Notes: generated by a model not told the origin, from the letters alone. A DNA stretch of 64,000 nt from Ketogulonicigenium robustum (GCF_002117445.1 NZ_CP019937.1:1981501-2045500), one strand, 5' to 3'; counted from the first letter of the stretch, positions 33,848 to 43,357 are shown. Made by a program: numbers and translations.

Positions 33848-34609
33848 ATGAACCGCTTTGCATTGAAACTGGGCACCGCCCTGCTTGCGCTGATGCCCGC
33901 CGCCGCCTTTGCCGAGGATGTCACCGTCTTTGCGGCGGCCAGCATGAAAGACAGCCTTGATGCTGTCATCGCCAACTGGACCGCCGAAACCGGCAATACC
34001 GTGACCGCGTCTTATGCGGGCTCGTCCGCGCTGGCCCGCCAGATCGAGGAAGGCGCACCGGCGCAGGTGTTCATCTCGGCCTCGACCGACTGGGCGGATT
34101 ATCTGGAAAACGCGGGTCTGCTGCTGGACGGCTCACGCCTTGACCTCTTGGGCAATTCGCTGGTGCTGGTCTCGCACGAGGCGCCCGCAACGCCGGGCGT
34201 GATCGACGCAAATCTGGATCTGGCCGGCATGCTGGGCGATGAAAAGCTGGCGATGGCGCTGATCGATTCGGTTCCCGCCGGCGTTTACGGCAAAGAGGCG
34301 CTGACGAACCTTGGCCTGTGGGCCAGCGTCGAAGCCAACGTCGCCCAAGCCGACAACGTGCGCGCCGCGCTGTCGCTGGTTGGCGCGGGCGAGGCCCCTT
34401 ACGGCATCGTCTATAGCACCGATGCGGCGGCTGATACCAACGTGGCCATCTGGGGCACATTCCCCGCCGATAGCCACGCGCCGATCACCTATCCGGCGGC
34501 GCTGATCAAGGAAAACACCTCGGATACTGCGGCCAGCTTCCTTGACTACCTGTCGACCCCCGCTGCCATGGACGTGTTCACGCAATACGGCTTTGTTCCG
34601 GCACAATGA
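33848..34609 (+). CDS. modA: Molybdate-binding periplasmic protein
   Basis: 253 residues from ATG 33848 (AGGGGTCACC upstream), skipping 12 open codons. Signal peptide MNRFALKLGTALLALMPAAA with cleavage after AFA. ModA features: VTVFAAASMKDSLDAVIANW, SYAGSSALARQIEEGAPAQV and VFISAS, the Ser residues that hold the oxyanion, and DNVRAALSLVGAGEAPYGIV. Delivers molybdate or tungstate to ModBC. Its TGA overlaps the modB ATG. Confidence 0.97.
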   Translation: MNRFALKLGTALLALMPAAAFAEDVTVFAAASMKDSLDAVIANWTAETGNTVTASYAGSSALARQIEEGAPAQVFISASTDWADYLENAGLLLDGSRLDLLGNSLVLVSHEAPATPGVIDANLDLAGMLGDEKLAMALIDSVPAGVYGKEALTNLGLWASVEANVAQADNVRAALSLVGAGEAPYGIVYSTDAAADTNVAIWGTFPADSHAPITYPAALIKENTSDTAASFLDYLSTPAAMDVFTQYGFVPAQ

Positions 34610-35322
34610 CGGCGCTTTTGGATAGCCTGTCCCTCAGCGCGGCCGAACAAGCCGCGCTGTTCCTGTCGCTGAAGGTGGCCTTTTGGGCCAGCCTGTGCAG
34701 CCTGCCGCTGGGTATTTTCGTGGCCTATGCACTGGCGCGGTGGCGGTTTTGGGGGCGCGAGGCGTTGAACGGGCTGGTTCACCTGCCCCTCATCCTGCCG
34801 CCGGTGGTGACGGGCTATCTGCTGCTGCAAACATTTGGACGGCGCGCCCCGATTGGCGCGTTTCTGGAACAGACAATCGGTCTGACCTTTGCCTTTCGCT
34901 GGACGGGCGCGGTGCTGGCCGCATCGGTCATGTCGTTCCCGCTGATGGTGCGGGCGATCCGCCTGTCTTTCGAGGCGGCCGACCCCAAGTTGGAACAGGC
35001 CGCGGCCACGCTGGGCGCGGGGCGGTTGGCGGTGTTTTTCACCGTCACCCTGCCCTTGGCCCTGCCCGGCATTTTGACCGGCACGATTCTGTGCTTTGCC
35101 AAGGCGATGGGCGAATTCGGGGCGACGATCACCTTTGTGTCGAACATTCCGAACCAGACGCAAACGCTGCCGTCCGCCATTTACGCATTTTTGCAAAGCC
35201 CCACGGGCGGGCCTGCGGCGATGCGGTTGGTCATCATCTCGATCATCCTGTCGCTGGGGGCTGTGCTGCTATCCGAGGTTCTGGCCCGCCGCCTGTCTAA
35301 AATGATCGGACAAAGCGCATGA
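34606..35322 (+). CDS. modB: Molybdate ABC transporter permease
   Basis: 238 residues, five membrane helices of the BPD_transp_1 fold. The EAA loop that contacts ModC reads LEQAAATLGAGRLAVFFTVT, followed by LPLALPGILTGTILCFAKAM and GEFGATITFVSNIP, the ModB/CysT signature. It overlaps modA and modC by 4 bp each. Confidence 0.97.
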   Translation: MTALLDSLSLSAAEQAALFLSLKVAFWASLCSLPLGIFVAYALARWRFWGREALNGLVHLPLILPPVVTGYLLLQTFGRRAPIGAFLEQTIGLTFAFRWTGAVLAASVMSFPLMVRAIRLSFEAADPKLEQAAATLGAGRLAVFFTVTLPLALPGILTGTILCFAKAMGEFGATITFVSNIPNQTQTLPSAIYAFLQSPTGGPAAMRLVIISIILSLGAVLLSEVLARRLSKMIGQSA

Positions 35323-36392
35323 TCGGTGTTGAGTTGCGCCATGATTTTGGCAGCTTCAAACTGGATGTCGCCTTTCAGACCAGCGGCGGGGTCACCGCGC
35401 TGTTCGGGCGGTCGGGTGCGGGCAAAACCAGCGTCGTCAATGCTGTCGCGGGGCTGATGCGTCCGCAGGCAGGCCGCATCGTCATTGGCGATCAGGTGCT
35501 GTTCGACAGCGAAACCCGCACGTTCCTGCCCCCTGCGCAGCGCCGGATCGGCTACGTTTTTCAAGAGGGTCGCCTGTTCCCCCATATGACGGTGCGCAGC
35601 AATCTAACCTATGGCGGCCGCTTTGCCCCCAAAGGCAGCGGCGCAGCGCCCGATTTTGAGGCTGTGGTTGATTTGCTAGGCATCCAGCATCTGCTGGATC
35701 GCCGCCCTGCTGCGCTATCGGGCGGGGAAAAGCAGCGCGTCGCCATTGGGCGTGCCCTGCTGTCGCGCCCGAACCTGTTGCTGATGGACGAACCCCTTGC
35801 CGCGCTGGACGAGACGCGCAAGGCCGAGTTGCTGCCCTTTTTGGAACGGTTGGGCAAGGACAGCCGGGTGCCGATTTTGTATGTCAGCCACTCGGTCCCC
35901 GAGATTTTGCGGCTGGCCGACAACTTGGTGTTGATCGATCAGGGGCGCGTTGCGGCGGCTGGAACGTTGGGGGATGTGATGACATCGCCCGCCAGCCTGA
36001 ACGCGCTGGGCCCCAGCGCTATTGGAGCCATCATCCCCGCCAACATCGCCGCGCATGAAGACGGCGGTGTTACGCGCCTGAGCAGCCCAGCAGGGGATAT
36101 TTTGGTCACCGCACAGGACGCGCCCGTCGGCACGGCGCGGCAGGTGCGTATCGCAGCGCAGGATGTATTGATCGCACTGCAACGCCCCGAAGGGCTGTCG
36201 GCCCTGAACATCCTGCCCGCCACTGTCGCCGCCGTGCAGCCCGACAGTTTGGGCGGCGTCTTGGTGCGTTTGCAGGTGGGCGATGCGGTGGCGCTGGCGC
36301 GCGTGACGCAGCGGTCGGCGGGCGCGCTGGGACTGGCCCCCGGCCTGCCGTGCTACGCCATTTTGAAATCGGTCGCCGTCAGCCTGGGGTAG
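35319..36392 (+). CDS. modC: Molybdate ABC transporter ATPase
   Basis: 357 residues. Walker A GRSGAGKTS (about 30-38), Q loop YVFQEGRLFPHM, signature LSGGEKQRVAIGRAL, Walker B LLLMDEPLAALDE and the switch His in YVSHSVPEI are all present. The C-terminal third is the TOBE/Mop domain (LNILPATVAAVQPDSLGGVL onwards) that can bind molybdate and limit transport. It may be the only Mo sensor encoded at this locus, since the ModE-like regulator lacks such domains. Confidence 0.97.
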   Translation: MIGVELRHDFGSFKLDVAFQTSGGVTALFGRSGAGKTSVVNAVAGLMRPQAGRIVIGDQVLFDSETRTFLPPAQRRIGYVFQEGRLFPHMTVRSNLTYGGRFAPKGSGAAPDFEAVVDLLGIQHLLDRRPAALSGGEKQRVAIGRALLSRPNLLLMDEPLAALDETRKAELLPFLERLGKDSRVPILYVSHSVPEILRLADNLVLIDQGRVAAAGTLGDVMTSPASLNALGPSAIGAIIPANIAAHEDGGVTRLSSPAGDILVTAQDAPVGTARQVRIAAQDVLIALQRPEGLSALNILPATVAAVQPDSLGGVLVRLQVGDAVALARVTQRSAGALGLAPGLPCYAILKSVAVSLG

Positions 36393-36429
36393 AGGCCAGT
36401 CTGGGGTAGAAGCCAGTTTGGGATAGCGG

Positions 36430-37278
36430 CTATTCGGCGGCGATCCGGTCGCGGCCCAGCCCGACCAGCCGCGCGATAACGCGCGACAGCCGCGCCCGCA
36501 GCGGCGCAAACCCCGTGTGCGGGGTCAGGGTTGTGGCATCCAGATATAAGCCTCGGCTGACCTCTAGCTGCAGCGCGTGCCAGCCGCGTGCGGGGCGGCC
36601 GTAGGTTTCGGTGACATAGGCCCCCGCGAACGGCGTGTTGACCGAAACACGGAACCCCTCGCCCTGCAGCGCGGCGATGACAGCCGCGCGCACCGCACCA
36701 TCAGCCGCGCGGCCATGTTTGTCGCCCAGCACAATGTCGGGCGCGTCCGGCCCCGAGGCCTCGGGGGGCATCGAGTGGCAATCGATCAGGATCGCGTGGC
36801 CGTGGCGGGCGCTGCTGGCTTGCATCAGGCCTCGCAGCGCGGTGTGGTAGGGGTGCCAGACCTGCTGTAGGCGGGTTTCGGCCTCGGGCAACGGGATTTT
36901 GCCGGTATAGATCGGCTGGCGCGCCGCCACGATGCGGGGAATCACCCCAAGACCACTGGCCACGCGCATGTTTGGCGCCCCGCCCGTCACACCCATGATC
37001 AGCGCGGGGTCCAGATCGGCGGCGCTGCGGTTTAGGTCGACATAAGCACGCGGATAGTTTGCCACCAGCAGCGGTGCGCCCTGAGCAGGGGCATCAGCGA
37101 AAAGCTGATCGACAAAGGCATCCTCGGACGCGCGAATCTGGTGCGAATCCAATCTGCTGCGGCGCAGAAATTCCGGCGGGTAGAATCGCCCGCTATGGGG
37201 CGAGGCAAAGACGATCGCCGATTCGTAGCGCTGCGGCGCGTGGATAATATGGCTGCTTGGGTATGATTCAGACTGCAT
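36430..37278 (-). CDS. N-formylglutamate amidohydrolase family protein
   Basis: 282 residues from ATG 37278. Family features: IVFASPHSGRFYPPEFL with the metal-binding PHSG, NYPRAYVDLNRSAADLDPAL, ILIDCHSMP and [16 protein letters not shown]. In histidine breakdown this enzyme (HutG) turns N-formylglutamate into glutamate and formate, but other members act on unrelated N-formyl or N-acyl amino acids, and no hut genes are in the window. Stands alone, convergent with modC. Confidence 0.88.
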   Translation of the reverse strand: MQSESYPSSHIIHAPQRYESAIVFASPHSGRFYPPEFLRRSRLDSHQIRASEDAFVDQLFADAPAQGAPLLVANYPRAYVDLNRSAADLDPALIMGVTGGAPNMRVASGLGVIPRIVAARQPIYTGKIPLPEAETRLQQVWHPYHTALRGLMQASSARHGHAILIDCHSMPPEASGPDAPDIVLGDKHGRAADGAVRAAVIAALQGEGFRVSVNTPFAGAYVTETYGRPARGWHALQLEVSRGLYLDATTLTPHTGFAPLRARLSRVIARLVGLGRDRIAAE

Positions 37279-37414
37279 GACGCAACGGCGACCTCCGAAA
37301 TACAGCCTAATCACTTGGGGGTGGGGGCAAAACCCCCTTGAACCCGCCAGAAACACCTTCTATAGACCCCACACCCGCAGCGATAGACGCCGACAAGGCC
37401 GACAGCACTGCAAG

Positions 37415-37489
<75 letters not shown>

Positions 37490-37570
37490 TGAAATTCATC
37501 GGCACCTGCAAAGGCGCCAGCCCGCAACCCGAGGCGCATGTATGAGCGCCGAGATATGAGGAGAGGCCAA

Positions 37571-37696
37571 ATGAAGGTCGCTAACTCGCTCCGCTCGCTC
37601 AAGCAGCGTCACCGCGATTGCCGCATCGTGCGCCGTAAGGGCCGCGTTTACGTTATCAACAAGACCCAGCGCCGTTTCAAAGCCCGTCAGGGCTGA
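37571..37696 (+). CDS. rpmJ: Ribosomal protein L36
   Basis: 41 residues: [20 protein letters not shown], then [21 protein letters not shown]. Zinc-free variant: only one Cys (Cys17) remains of the four-ligand ribbon, the usual alternative L36 form (41 residues) in alphaproteobacteria. AGGAGAGGCC precedes the ATG and a strong terminator follows 35 bp after the stop. It could be transcribed together with the upstream tRNA-Val. Confidence 0.97.
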   Translation: MKVANSLRSLKQRHRDCRIVRRKGRVYVINKTQRRFKARQG

Positions 37697-37731
37697 TTTC
37701 AGGGGAACCTGAACGAGACGACGAAGATTTT

Positions 37732-37762
37732 AAAAGCCGCGCATATTTTTGCGCGGCTTTTT
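37732..37762 (+). terminator. Rho-independent terminator after rpmJ
   Basis: AAAAGCCGCGCA and TGCGCGGCTTTTT form a 12-bp stem with a T/A-rich loop and T tail. Confidence 0.93.
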
Positions 37763-37843
37763 GCTATGGGGCGATCATCCGCTTGCACGTTCATGTGATC
37801 ACCGCGATGATGCGCCCAGCAAAACCCTCGGAGGGAGGATAGA

Positions 37844-39106
37844 ATGCGTGCAATCAACGTGACCACTGGCCTGAAGCGGCTGGGTATTGGTGCGGCACTG
37901 GCACTGGGCACGGCCCTGCCCGCTTATGCGCAAGACGCTGTCTGCGGCACCGCTGCGGCGGGCGGCCAATGGCTGGGCGGCGCGGCCGACACTTCGAATC
38001 TGGGCGCGATCAGCACGCCCTTCGACCAGATGGCCCTGATCATGTCGGGCGGCCAGCATGTGTCGTACTTTAGTGTGGACGGCACGACCGATGTGCGCCT
38101 GGAGGCCGAATCGTCCGATGGCGGCGACCCCATGATCGACCTGTATGACGCCAGCGGCGCACTGGTGGGTTCGGACGACGATTCGGGCGGCGCGCTGTCG
38201 GCACGCTTGGAACAGTCGCTGCCGGCCGGCAACTATTGCATGGTCGTGCGCACCTTTGACGGGTCGGGCACCACTGCCTACGTCCGCGCGGGCCGCACCG
38301 AGATGGAAGCCCTGACCGCCGGCACCACCACCGACGACTGGAGCGCGCCCGGAATCACCAACGGCACCTGCACTTTTGCGACCGCCACGATGCCCTTCGG
38401 CAACGGCGCTGTGAATGCACGCCTGAGCGAAGGCGGCGTCAGCGCCTCAGCCACGCCGAACGATACGCCGAACTTGGGCTTTACCCTGTCGGAACCCACC
38501 GCCCTGACCGTCACCGCAACGAACACCACGGCTGACCCCGTGCTGGCGATTTACGACGAAAACGGCGCGTGGCTGGCCGAAAACGACGACTTCGACGGGC
38601 TGAACTCGCGTATCGATTTCGTCGACGCGCTGCCTGCTGGCAACTATTGCATCGAGCTGAGCGCCTATAACGACGGGTCGCTGCCGATCGATGTGAAGCT
38701 GTCGACCTATGACCCCGCCGCAGCCATGGTTGGCATGTACGAACGCGGCGAGGCTAGCCCGCCGCTGGATGGCAGCTACCCCATCACCGCGATTGGCGAG
38801 CTGCCCGCCCGCTACCGCACCGACGTGCAGGCCGGATCGACCGCAACGTGGTTCTCGTTCGATGTGACGCAGGCTGGTGTGGTCGCAATCGAAGCTGTCG
38901 CCAATGGCGCGGCCGACCCCGTGCTGATCTTGTTTGATGACTTCGGCCGCCAAGTGTCGTTTGCGGACGATTCGGAAAACTCGCTCGACCCGAAAATGGT
39001 CGCGCGCGTGTCGACCGGCACCTATCTGGTCGCGCTGAAACTGTATGAATCGAACAGCCGCGCCCCCGTGCGCATGCTGTTCGAACACTTCGTTCCGGCG
39101 AAGTAA
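37844..39106 (+). CDS. Secreted protein with three PPC-like beta-sandwich repeats
   Basis: 420 residues, strong GGAGGGAGGATAG ribosome-binding site. Signal peptide to about residue 29 (LALGTALPAYA). Three repeats follow the bacterial pre-peptidase C-terminal pattern, each with D-P-x-x-x-x-Y/F-D and a D-D-x-x-G or similar acidic loop, then LPAGNYCMVV, LPAGNYCIEL or VSTGTYLVAL: first about 60-150, second about 210-300, third about 330-415. Cys residues pair with the repeat ends. PPC domains occur in exported or surface proteins and often bind calcium or polysaccharide. No peptidase domain is attached, so this is a stand-alone adhesin-like or structural envelope protein. Exact role unknown. Confidence 0.75.
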   Translation: MRAINVTTGLKRLGIGAALALGTALPAYAQDAVCGTAAAGGQWLGGAADTSNLGAISTPFDQMALIMSGGQHVSYFSVDGTTDVRLEAESSDGGDPMIDLYDASGALVGSDDDSGGALSARLEQSLPAGNYCMVVRTFDGSGTTAYVRAGRTEMEALTAGTTTDDWSAPGITNGTCTFATATMPFGNGAVNARLSEGGVSASATPNDTPNLGFTLSEPTALTVTATNTTADPVLAIYDENGAWLAENDDFDGLNSRIDFVDALPAGNYCIELSAYNDGSLPIDVKLSTYDPAAAMVGMYERGEASPPLDGSYPITAIGELPARYRTDVQAGSTATWFSFDVTQAGVVAIEAVANGAADPVLILFDDFGRQVSFADDSENSLDPKMVARVSTGTYLVALKLYESNSRAPVRMLFEHFVPAK

Positions 39107-39113
39107 GCTTTCG

Positions 39114-40811
39114 CTATTGGCCGGCCGCTGGCATCAGCGTGTCGGCCAATAGCCGCACCAGAACCTGCTGGTTCAGGTAGCCGGTGACCGGCAAATCGCG
39201 CGCCGCCTGATAGCGGCGGATTGCAGCCCGCGTCGCATCATCAATCACCCCATCTACGGTACCCGGGTCGAACTGCAGTTCGGCCAAGCGATCCTCGACC
39301 ACGCGCGTGGTCAGGCCATTCAGGTTCAGCGCGGCCTCGGCAGCGGCGGCCTCGCTGTTTTCTGCGGCGGGGGCCTCGGGGGCGGGCGGCGTCTCAGGGG
39401 CATTCAGCGCAGCGATGCGGCTGCGCGCATCGGCTGCAAAGCGCCCCTCGGGGTAGACCTGTAGATAGTCTTGAAATGCTGCCGCCGTGCCAGCAGCCTC
39501 GGCACCAGCCCAGGCGGTCGCCTCGCGCGCCTCGGCAGCGCGGGTGGCTTCGGCGTCAATTTCGGCCAGACGAGTGGTCGCGACGCTGGCATAGGCCCCC
39601 GAGGGGTAGCGGTCGAGATAAGCGCGCAAGCCCGGCGCATCACCCTTGGCACCCGTTTCACGCCAAAAGTCCTGATCGGCGACGGCGGCAGCCTGCGCCT
39701 GCCGCGCGGCTTCGGCCTCGACCTCGGCCTGTTTGCGCGCGGTTTGCGCCTCGAGGCGGGTCAGCTGGGCCGCGTCGATATAGCCGGTTTGGGGAATGCC
39801 GTTCGCGATCTGCCAGGCCCCGATGGCCGTGCGCGTGCCGCCCCCAAAGATCCCGTCTACGCCGCGGGGGTCATAGCCCAATAGCTGCAGACTTTGCTGG
39901 ATCGTGCGGCGCTGCGGGCCGGTCATCGCCAGACCTTCCTCGATCAGGCGGGCAGCGCGGTTGGGTTCTGCAACAATGGCGGCAATGGTTTCTTCGGCGG
40001 TGTCGGTGTATCGGCCGGTCGGATACCGCGCGAGATAGTTACGGTAGGCATCCAGCGTATCCAGCGCCAGCGCGCCCTGCCACAGCGCATCCTCGGCCGC
40101 GGCGTCTTCGGCGGATTTGGGGGCATCATCTGGCGTGGCGGCGGTCTCGACAACTTCTGTCGGCATGAAGGTATAGCTGCCCTGCGGGACGTAGCCGCCC
40201 TGCCACGTCAACCCACGGGCGCGCGCCAAGGCCAGCAAATCACCGCCCGGCTGACCTAGGTCGTCGGCGACGAAACCTGCGACGTTGCGCGGCTCGCCCA
40301 GCAAAACGCTGACGCCCTGCGGGACGTTCAGTGTGCCAATGCCCTCACGCAGCCAATCGTCGATACTTGCCCCCTGTGTTTCGGGCGCAAGCACCAACAA
40401 CGCGCCGCCTTGCCGCGTGGAAAGGACGCGCAGCAGGCTGTCAATCGGCAGCGCAGCGTCGCCCAATGCGAACAGGGTCGGGGTCGCGGCCTCGGCGGTT
40501 AGGAACCAGCTTTGGGGGCCGGTGGTGACGAAGCGCCCCGACAGCACGACGACCAGCCGCTGCGCATCGGGCACGTTCGCCAGCCAGTCGGCCAGCGCCT
40601 GCTGTGTCGGCGCGGCCCGCCCGTTGGGCAGCGCCGTTACGCGAAACCCCAGTGCGGCAAGGCCATTCTCGCCCGCCGCCACATCGGCCCCGCGCGCGAC
40701 ACGACCCAAGGTCTCGTAACGCTCGACCCCCAGCAACAGCGCAGCATCGTCGGCAGCGGCGGCATTGGCCCCCAGCATCGCGACGCAGGCGAGCAAAATT
40801 CGTGTGCGCAT
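39114..40811 (-). CDS. Caspase-like (inactive) and peptidoglycan-binding envelope protein
   Basis: 565 residues from ATG 40811, after a signal peptide (RILLACVAMLGANAAAA). Residues 24-180 resemble a caspase/metacaspase p20 domain: ALLLGVERYETLGRVARGAD and LVVVLSGRFVTTG. The place of the catalytic His (normally SGHG-like) is Arg93, and where the catalytic Cys strand should be the sequence reads LLVLAPETQG, so the fold is probably non-catalytic. Three short helical repeats contain YLARYPTGRY, YLDRYPSGAY and YLQVYPEGRF. Two peptidoglycan-binding type 1 domains lie at about 298-353 and 508-558 (GYDPRGVDGIFGGGTRTAIG; FDPGTVDGVIDDATRAAIRR). A periplasmic wall-binding scaffold is the simplest role. 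Its stop lies only 7 bp from that of the convergent PPC protein gene. Confidence 0.7.
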   Translation of the reverse strand: MRTRILLACVAMLGANAAAADDAALLLGVERYETLGRVARGADVAAGENGLAALGFRVTALPNGRAAPTQQALADWLANVPDAQRLVVVLSGRFVTTGPQSWFLTAEAATPTLFALGDAALPIDSLLRVLSTRQGGALLVLAPETQGASIDDWLREGIGTLNVPQGVSVLLGEPRNVAGFVADDLGQPGGDLLALARARGLTWQGGYVPQGSYTFMPTEVVETAATPDDAPKSAEDAAAEDALWQGALALDTLDAYRNYLARYPTGRYTDTAEETIAAIVAEPNRAARLIEEGLAMTGPQRRTIQQSLQLLGYDPRGVDGIFGGGTRTAIGAWQIANGIPQTGYIDAAQLTRLEAQTARKQAEVEAEAARQAQAAAVADQDFWRETGAKGDAPGLRAYLDRYPSGAYASVATTRLAEIDAEATRAAEAREATAWAGAEAAGTAAAFQDYLQVYPEGRFAADARSRIAALNAPETPPAPEAPAAENSEAAAAEAALNLNGLTTRVVEDRLAELQFDPGTVDGVIDDATRAAIRRYQAARDLPVTGYLNQQVLVRLLADTLMPAAGQ

Positions 40812-40893
40812 CAGATTTCCCCCATGGGTTCCAGACCGTATCCCCCAGATTAACCCACAAATCCGGCGGGCAAAGTGACAAAACTGTTGAAAG

Positions 40894-40924
40894 CAAAAAG
40901 GGCGACCCGAGGGCCGCCCTTTTC
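40894..40924 (-). terminator. Terminator after the DUF481 gene
   Basis: On the minus strand AAAAGGGCGGCCC, TCG loop, GGTCGCCCTTTTT: a 12-13 bp stem with one mismatch and a T tail, 22 bp after the stop. Confidence 0.9.
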
Positions 40925-40946
40925 CTAAAATCACCCGAAGGCGAAA

Positions 40947-41771
40947 TTAGTGGATGCTGTACACGATGGCCAAGCCATAGGTGTTGTCGGTGCTCTTTTT
41001 ACCTTCCAGAGGGTCGGTATGGTATTGCGTCAAGATCGAGCCACGCAGCGACAGGGTGTCGGTCATTGCGACGCTGATCGCCATGTCGTTGCTGACGTAG
41101 GTGTCGGTGTCCGACCAGATCACGTCGGTGTCGTTGGTGAACAGCGTAGTCGCGTTGATGCGGTACAGATAGTCCGACGAGATGCTGGCAGCGAATTCGT
41201 CGTAGCTGTCGCCGTTGTCGTCTTCAGCCCAACGGAAACCCGGGCCGGCAGCGATCGACCATTGCATGGCCGGGTCGTTGAACACGCGGTAGCCCAGACC
41301 AACACCTGCGAAGGTGTCTTTGGTGTACGAACCGAACTTGTCGTCGATGTAGCTGATTTTGCCGTAGGCGTAGACCGACGAGTTCAGCTCGCGGGTGTAG
41401 TCGTAGCCCAGCATCAGACGGTTGGTTTCAGCCGCGTCCGAGTCTTCCGAGTAAGCGTACGACAGGGCGAATTCGTGGCCGTTCAGGCCGTCGAAGTAGC
41501 CGAAGTTCGCGCCCAGACCGACGTCTTTAGTGTCGCTGTTGCCGCTGGCGATGTTCGCGCGGGCAGCCAACGAGCCAGTGAAGCCCAGCGGGCGGCCTTC
41601 GTTACCGAAGGCGTCAACGTCGCGCTTCAGATCGTCGGCCACATCATCACGCAGGTCATCAATGGTGTCACTGATGGTGTCTTGGTTCACGAAAGCGCTG
41701 GTTTGTGCTTGCGCGCTGGCTGCAGTCAGTGCGGCGACGGCGGCGACGACGAAGATGTTGCGAGTTTGCAT
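40947..41771 (-). CDS. DUF481-type outer-membrane beta-barrel protein
   Basis: 274 residues, signal peptide ending SAQAQ at about residue 23, GGAGG ribosome-binding site. After a helical linker (ISDTIDDLRDDVADDLKRDV) the chain alternates short aromatic strands typical of an outer-membrane barrel: GFTGSLAARANIASGNSDTK, EFALSYAYSEDSDAAETNR, SVYAYGKISYIDDKFGSYTK, and the final strand YGLAIVYSIH. The GNSDT motif is characteristic of DUF481 (YdiY-like) proteins. Codon choice differs from its neighbours (many TAC, AAC and GGT-type codons), as seen in highly expressed porins. Substrate, if any, unknown. Confidence 0.85.
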   Translation of the reverse strand: MQTRNIFVVAAVAALTAASAQAQTSAFVNQDTISDTIDDLRDDVADDLKRDVDAFGNEGRPLGFTGSLAARANIASGNSDTKDVGLGANFGYFDGLNGHEFALSYAYSEDSDAAETNRLMLGYDYTRELNSSVYAYGKISYIDDKFGSYTKDTFAGVGLGYRVFNDPAMQWSIAAGPGFRWAEDDNGDSYDEFAASISSDYLYRINATTLFTNDTDVIWSDTDTYVSNDMAISVAMTDTLSLRGSILTQYHTDPLEGKKSTDNTYGLAIVYSIH

Positions 41772-42026
41772 GGCAGTCCTCCATTAAATGGCACGCAGCG
41801 TGGCTGCGTTCATCAATGGAAATAATCTTATGACTGCTCAGGGGAAGACTACACGGGGGGCTATTCGTGAAAATCGGGCATCAAAGCCACACTGGCGGAT
41901 TTTCGCCAACGTAAGTTACTGTTTTATAATAATACCGCGACAGGCATATCGTCGCTGGTGAAAAAAGAGGCTTTCGGTGGTTGAACTCTCGGAAAGTTGC
42001 ACGGGTGTAAAGATGCCGTACAAAAG

Positions 42027-42770
42027 TTAACGGATGAACCGCATCCACAGCCAATCGGGCAGAAAACGGGCCAGACGGACAGTCCACGACATCGCCAGCG
42101 GGAATCCCTTGCGGAAGCTGGTGTCGTTCATGTGTTCGAATATTTCGCGCGCGGCTTGTTCGGCCGACAGGCGCAGCGGCATGGCAAGGCCGGTTTCACG
42201 CGTCATCTGCGTATCGACGAAGCCGGGGTTCACCACTTGGACAGCAATGCCGGTATCTTGCAGTTCGGCCCGCAGCCCTTCGGCCATCTGCATGACCGCC
42301 CCCTTGGATGCACCGTAAACCGCCATCCCCGGCAAGCCGCGATAGCCCGCCAGCGATGCCACCAATAGCAGGTGCCCCGCCCCGCGTGCGCACATCTGGG
42401 GGATGACGGCGCTGACGACGCGGACGGCACCGGTGAAGTTGGTATCGGCCATCAGCTCGGCGGTCTGGGCGTTCCAGCCAGCGCTGCCGCCTGCGGCGCG
42501 CATCAGTGACATGACGCCCGCCATATAAATGACGCCATCGACATCGCCCGCGGCAGCGGCAGCGGCCTGCACGGCGGCGCTATCGCGCACGTCCAGCGGC
42601 AGCACGCGCGAGCGGCCCGGCAAGGTCGCCGCCAGTTCATCCAGACGATCGGCGTTGCGCGCCGACAAGATCACCTCGGCCCCTGCGCGGCTGATCAGCA
42701 TTGCCAACTCGCGCCCGATTCCCTCGCTGGCACCGACCAGCCAGTAGGTTCGACCCTGCCATTCCCGCAT
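42027..42770 (-). CDS. Short-chain dehydrogenase/reductase
   Basis: 247 residues from ATG 42770 (GAGGGAAGC upstream); the open frame starts 30 codons earlier without a site. Classical SDR: cofactor motif GASEGIG (13-19), VIYMAGVMSL in the NNAG position, catalytic Ser in LLVASLAGYRG, and YGASKGA with Tyr and Lys. The ARNADR segment after strand 2, with Arg, suggests NADP. A C-terminal hydrophobic/basic segment (LAMSWTVRLARFLPDWLWMR) may lie on the membrane, as in DltE/YqjQ-like members. Substrate unknown. Confidence 0.87.
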   Translation of the reverse strand: MREWQGRTYWLVGASEGIGRELAMLISRAGAEVILSARNADRLDELAATLPGRSRVLPLDVRDSAAVQAAAAAAGDVDGVIYMAGVMSLMRAAGGSAGWNAQTAELMADTNFTGAVRVVSAVIPQMCARGAGHLLLVASLAGYRGLPGMAVYGASKGAVMQMAEGLRAELQDTGIAVQVVNPGFVDTQMTRETGLAMPLRLSAEQAAREIFEHMNDTSFRKGFPLAMSWTVRLARFLPDWLWMRFIR

Positions 42771-42826
42771 TTTGCTTCCCTCGTCGTCTAGGGCGCGCCG
42801 ATGCTGGGCACCGGCTGCCCGAATCG

Positions 42827-43258
42827 TTAGTTGATCGCACCGGCGCCGCGTGTGTTCCACGCCAGAACCGACTGCACCCCATTCGCATCAATGATGCCGT
42901 GGCCGCCCATGCCCAAGTAGAAGGTGCGCCCGTAAAGACCGCTGACGATCGTCGTCAGGCCTTGCGTAGTTACGGTGCCCACCTGATTCCCGCTGCAAAC
43001 CGTGGTTTGTTGCGTCCGCAGGTCTTGGCAGGGGACGAGGGTGTAGGTGGCCAGCTCGCCCGCGGCGGGGGCGACCACCGCGATGGGGCCGCGCTTGAAC
43101 GGCCATTCGTACGACGAAATCGCCAGCGGGCTTAGCCAATCCAGCGTGGCACCGCCGTAGCTGCTGTAATTTCCGCCGCTGGCCTGCTGCGCAGATGCGC
43201 CGCCGGCTGCGATTAACGCCGCCACGACCAGTGCTTGCCCGATACCCGAGATTTTCAT
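42827..43258 (-). CDS. Secreted hypothetical protein
   Basis: 143 residues from ATG 43258 (GGGGGCAGGGC upstream). A clear signal peptide (MKISGIGQALVVAALIAAGG, cleavage after ASA). The mature part is rich in Gly, Ser, Thr and Tyr, with a Cys pair (VPCQDLRTQQTTVCSG) likely joined by a disulphide, and a C-terminal GRTFYLGMGGHGIIDANGVQ. I do not recognise a family. It lies between the SDR gene and mutL, all leftward; the gap of 99 bp to mutL may contain its promoter. Confidence 0.6.
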   Translation of the reverse strand: MKISGIGQALVVAALIAAGGASAQQASGGNYSSYGGATLDWLSPLAISSYEWPFKRGPIAVVAPAAGELATYTLVPCQDLRTQQTTVCSGNQVGTVTTQGLTTIVSGLYGRTFYLGMGGHGIIDANGVQSVLAWNTRGAGAIN

Positions 43259-43357
43259 GCCCTGCCCCCATTTCCGGTTCAATACAACGCTAACCGCCGC
43301 CCCCTCATAGGGCAACCGGCAAGCGTGTGGGCTTACCGAAATTACCGCTACACTGGC

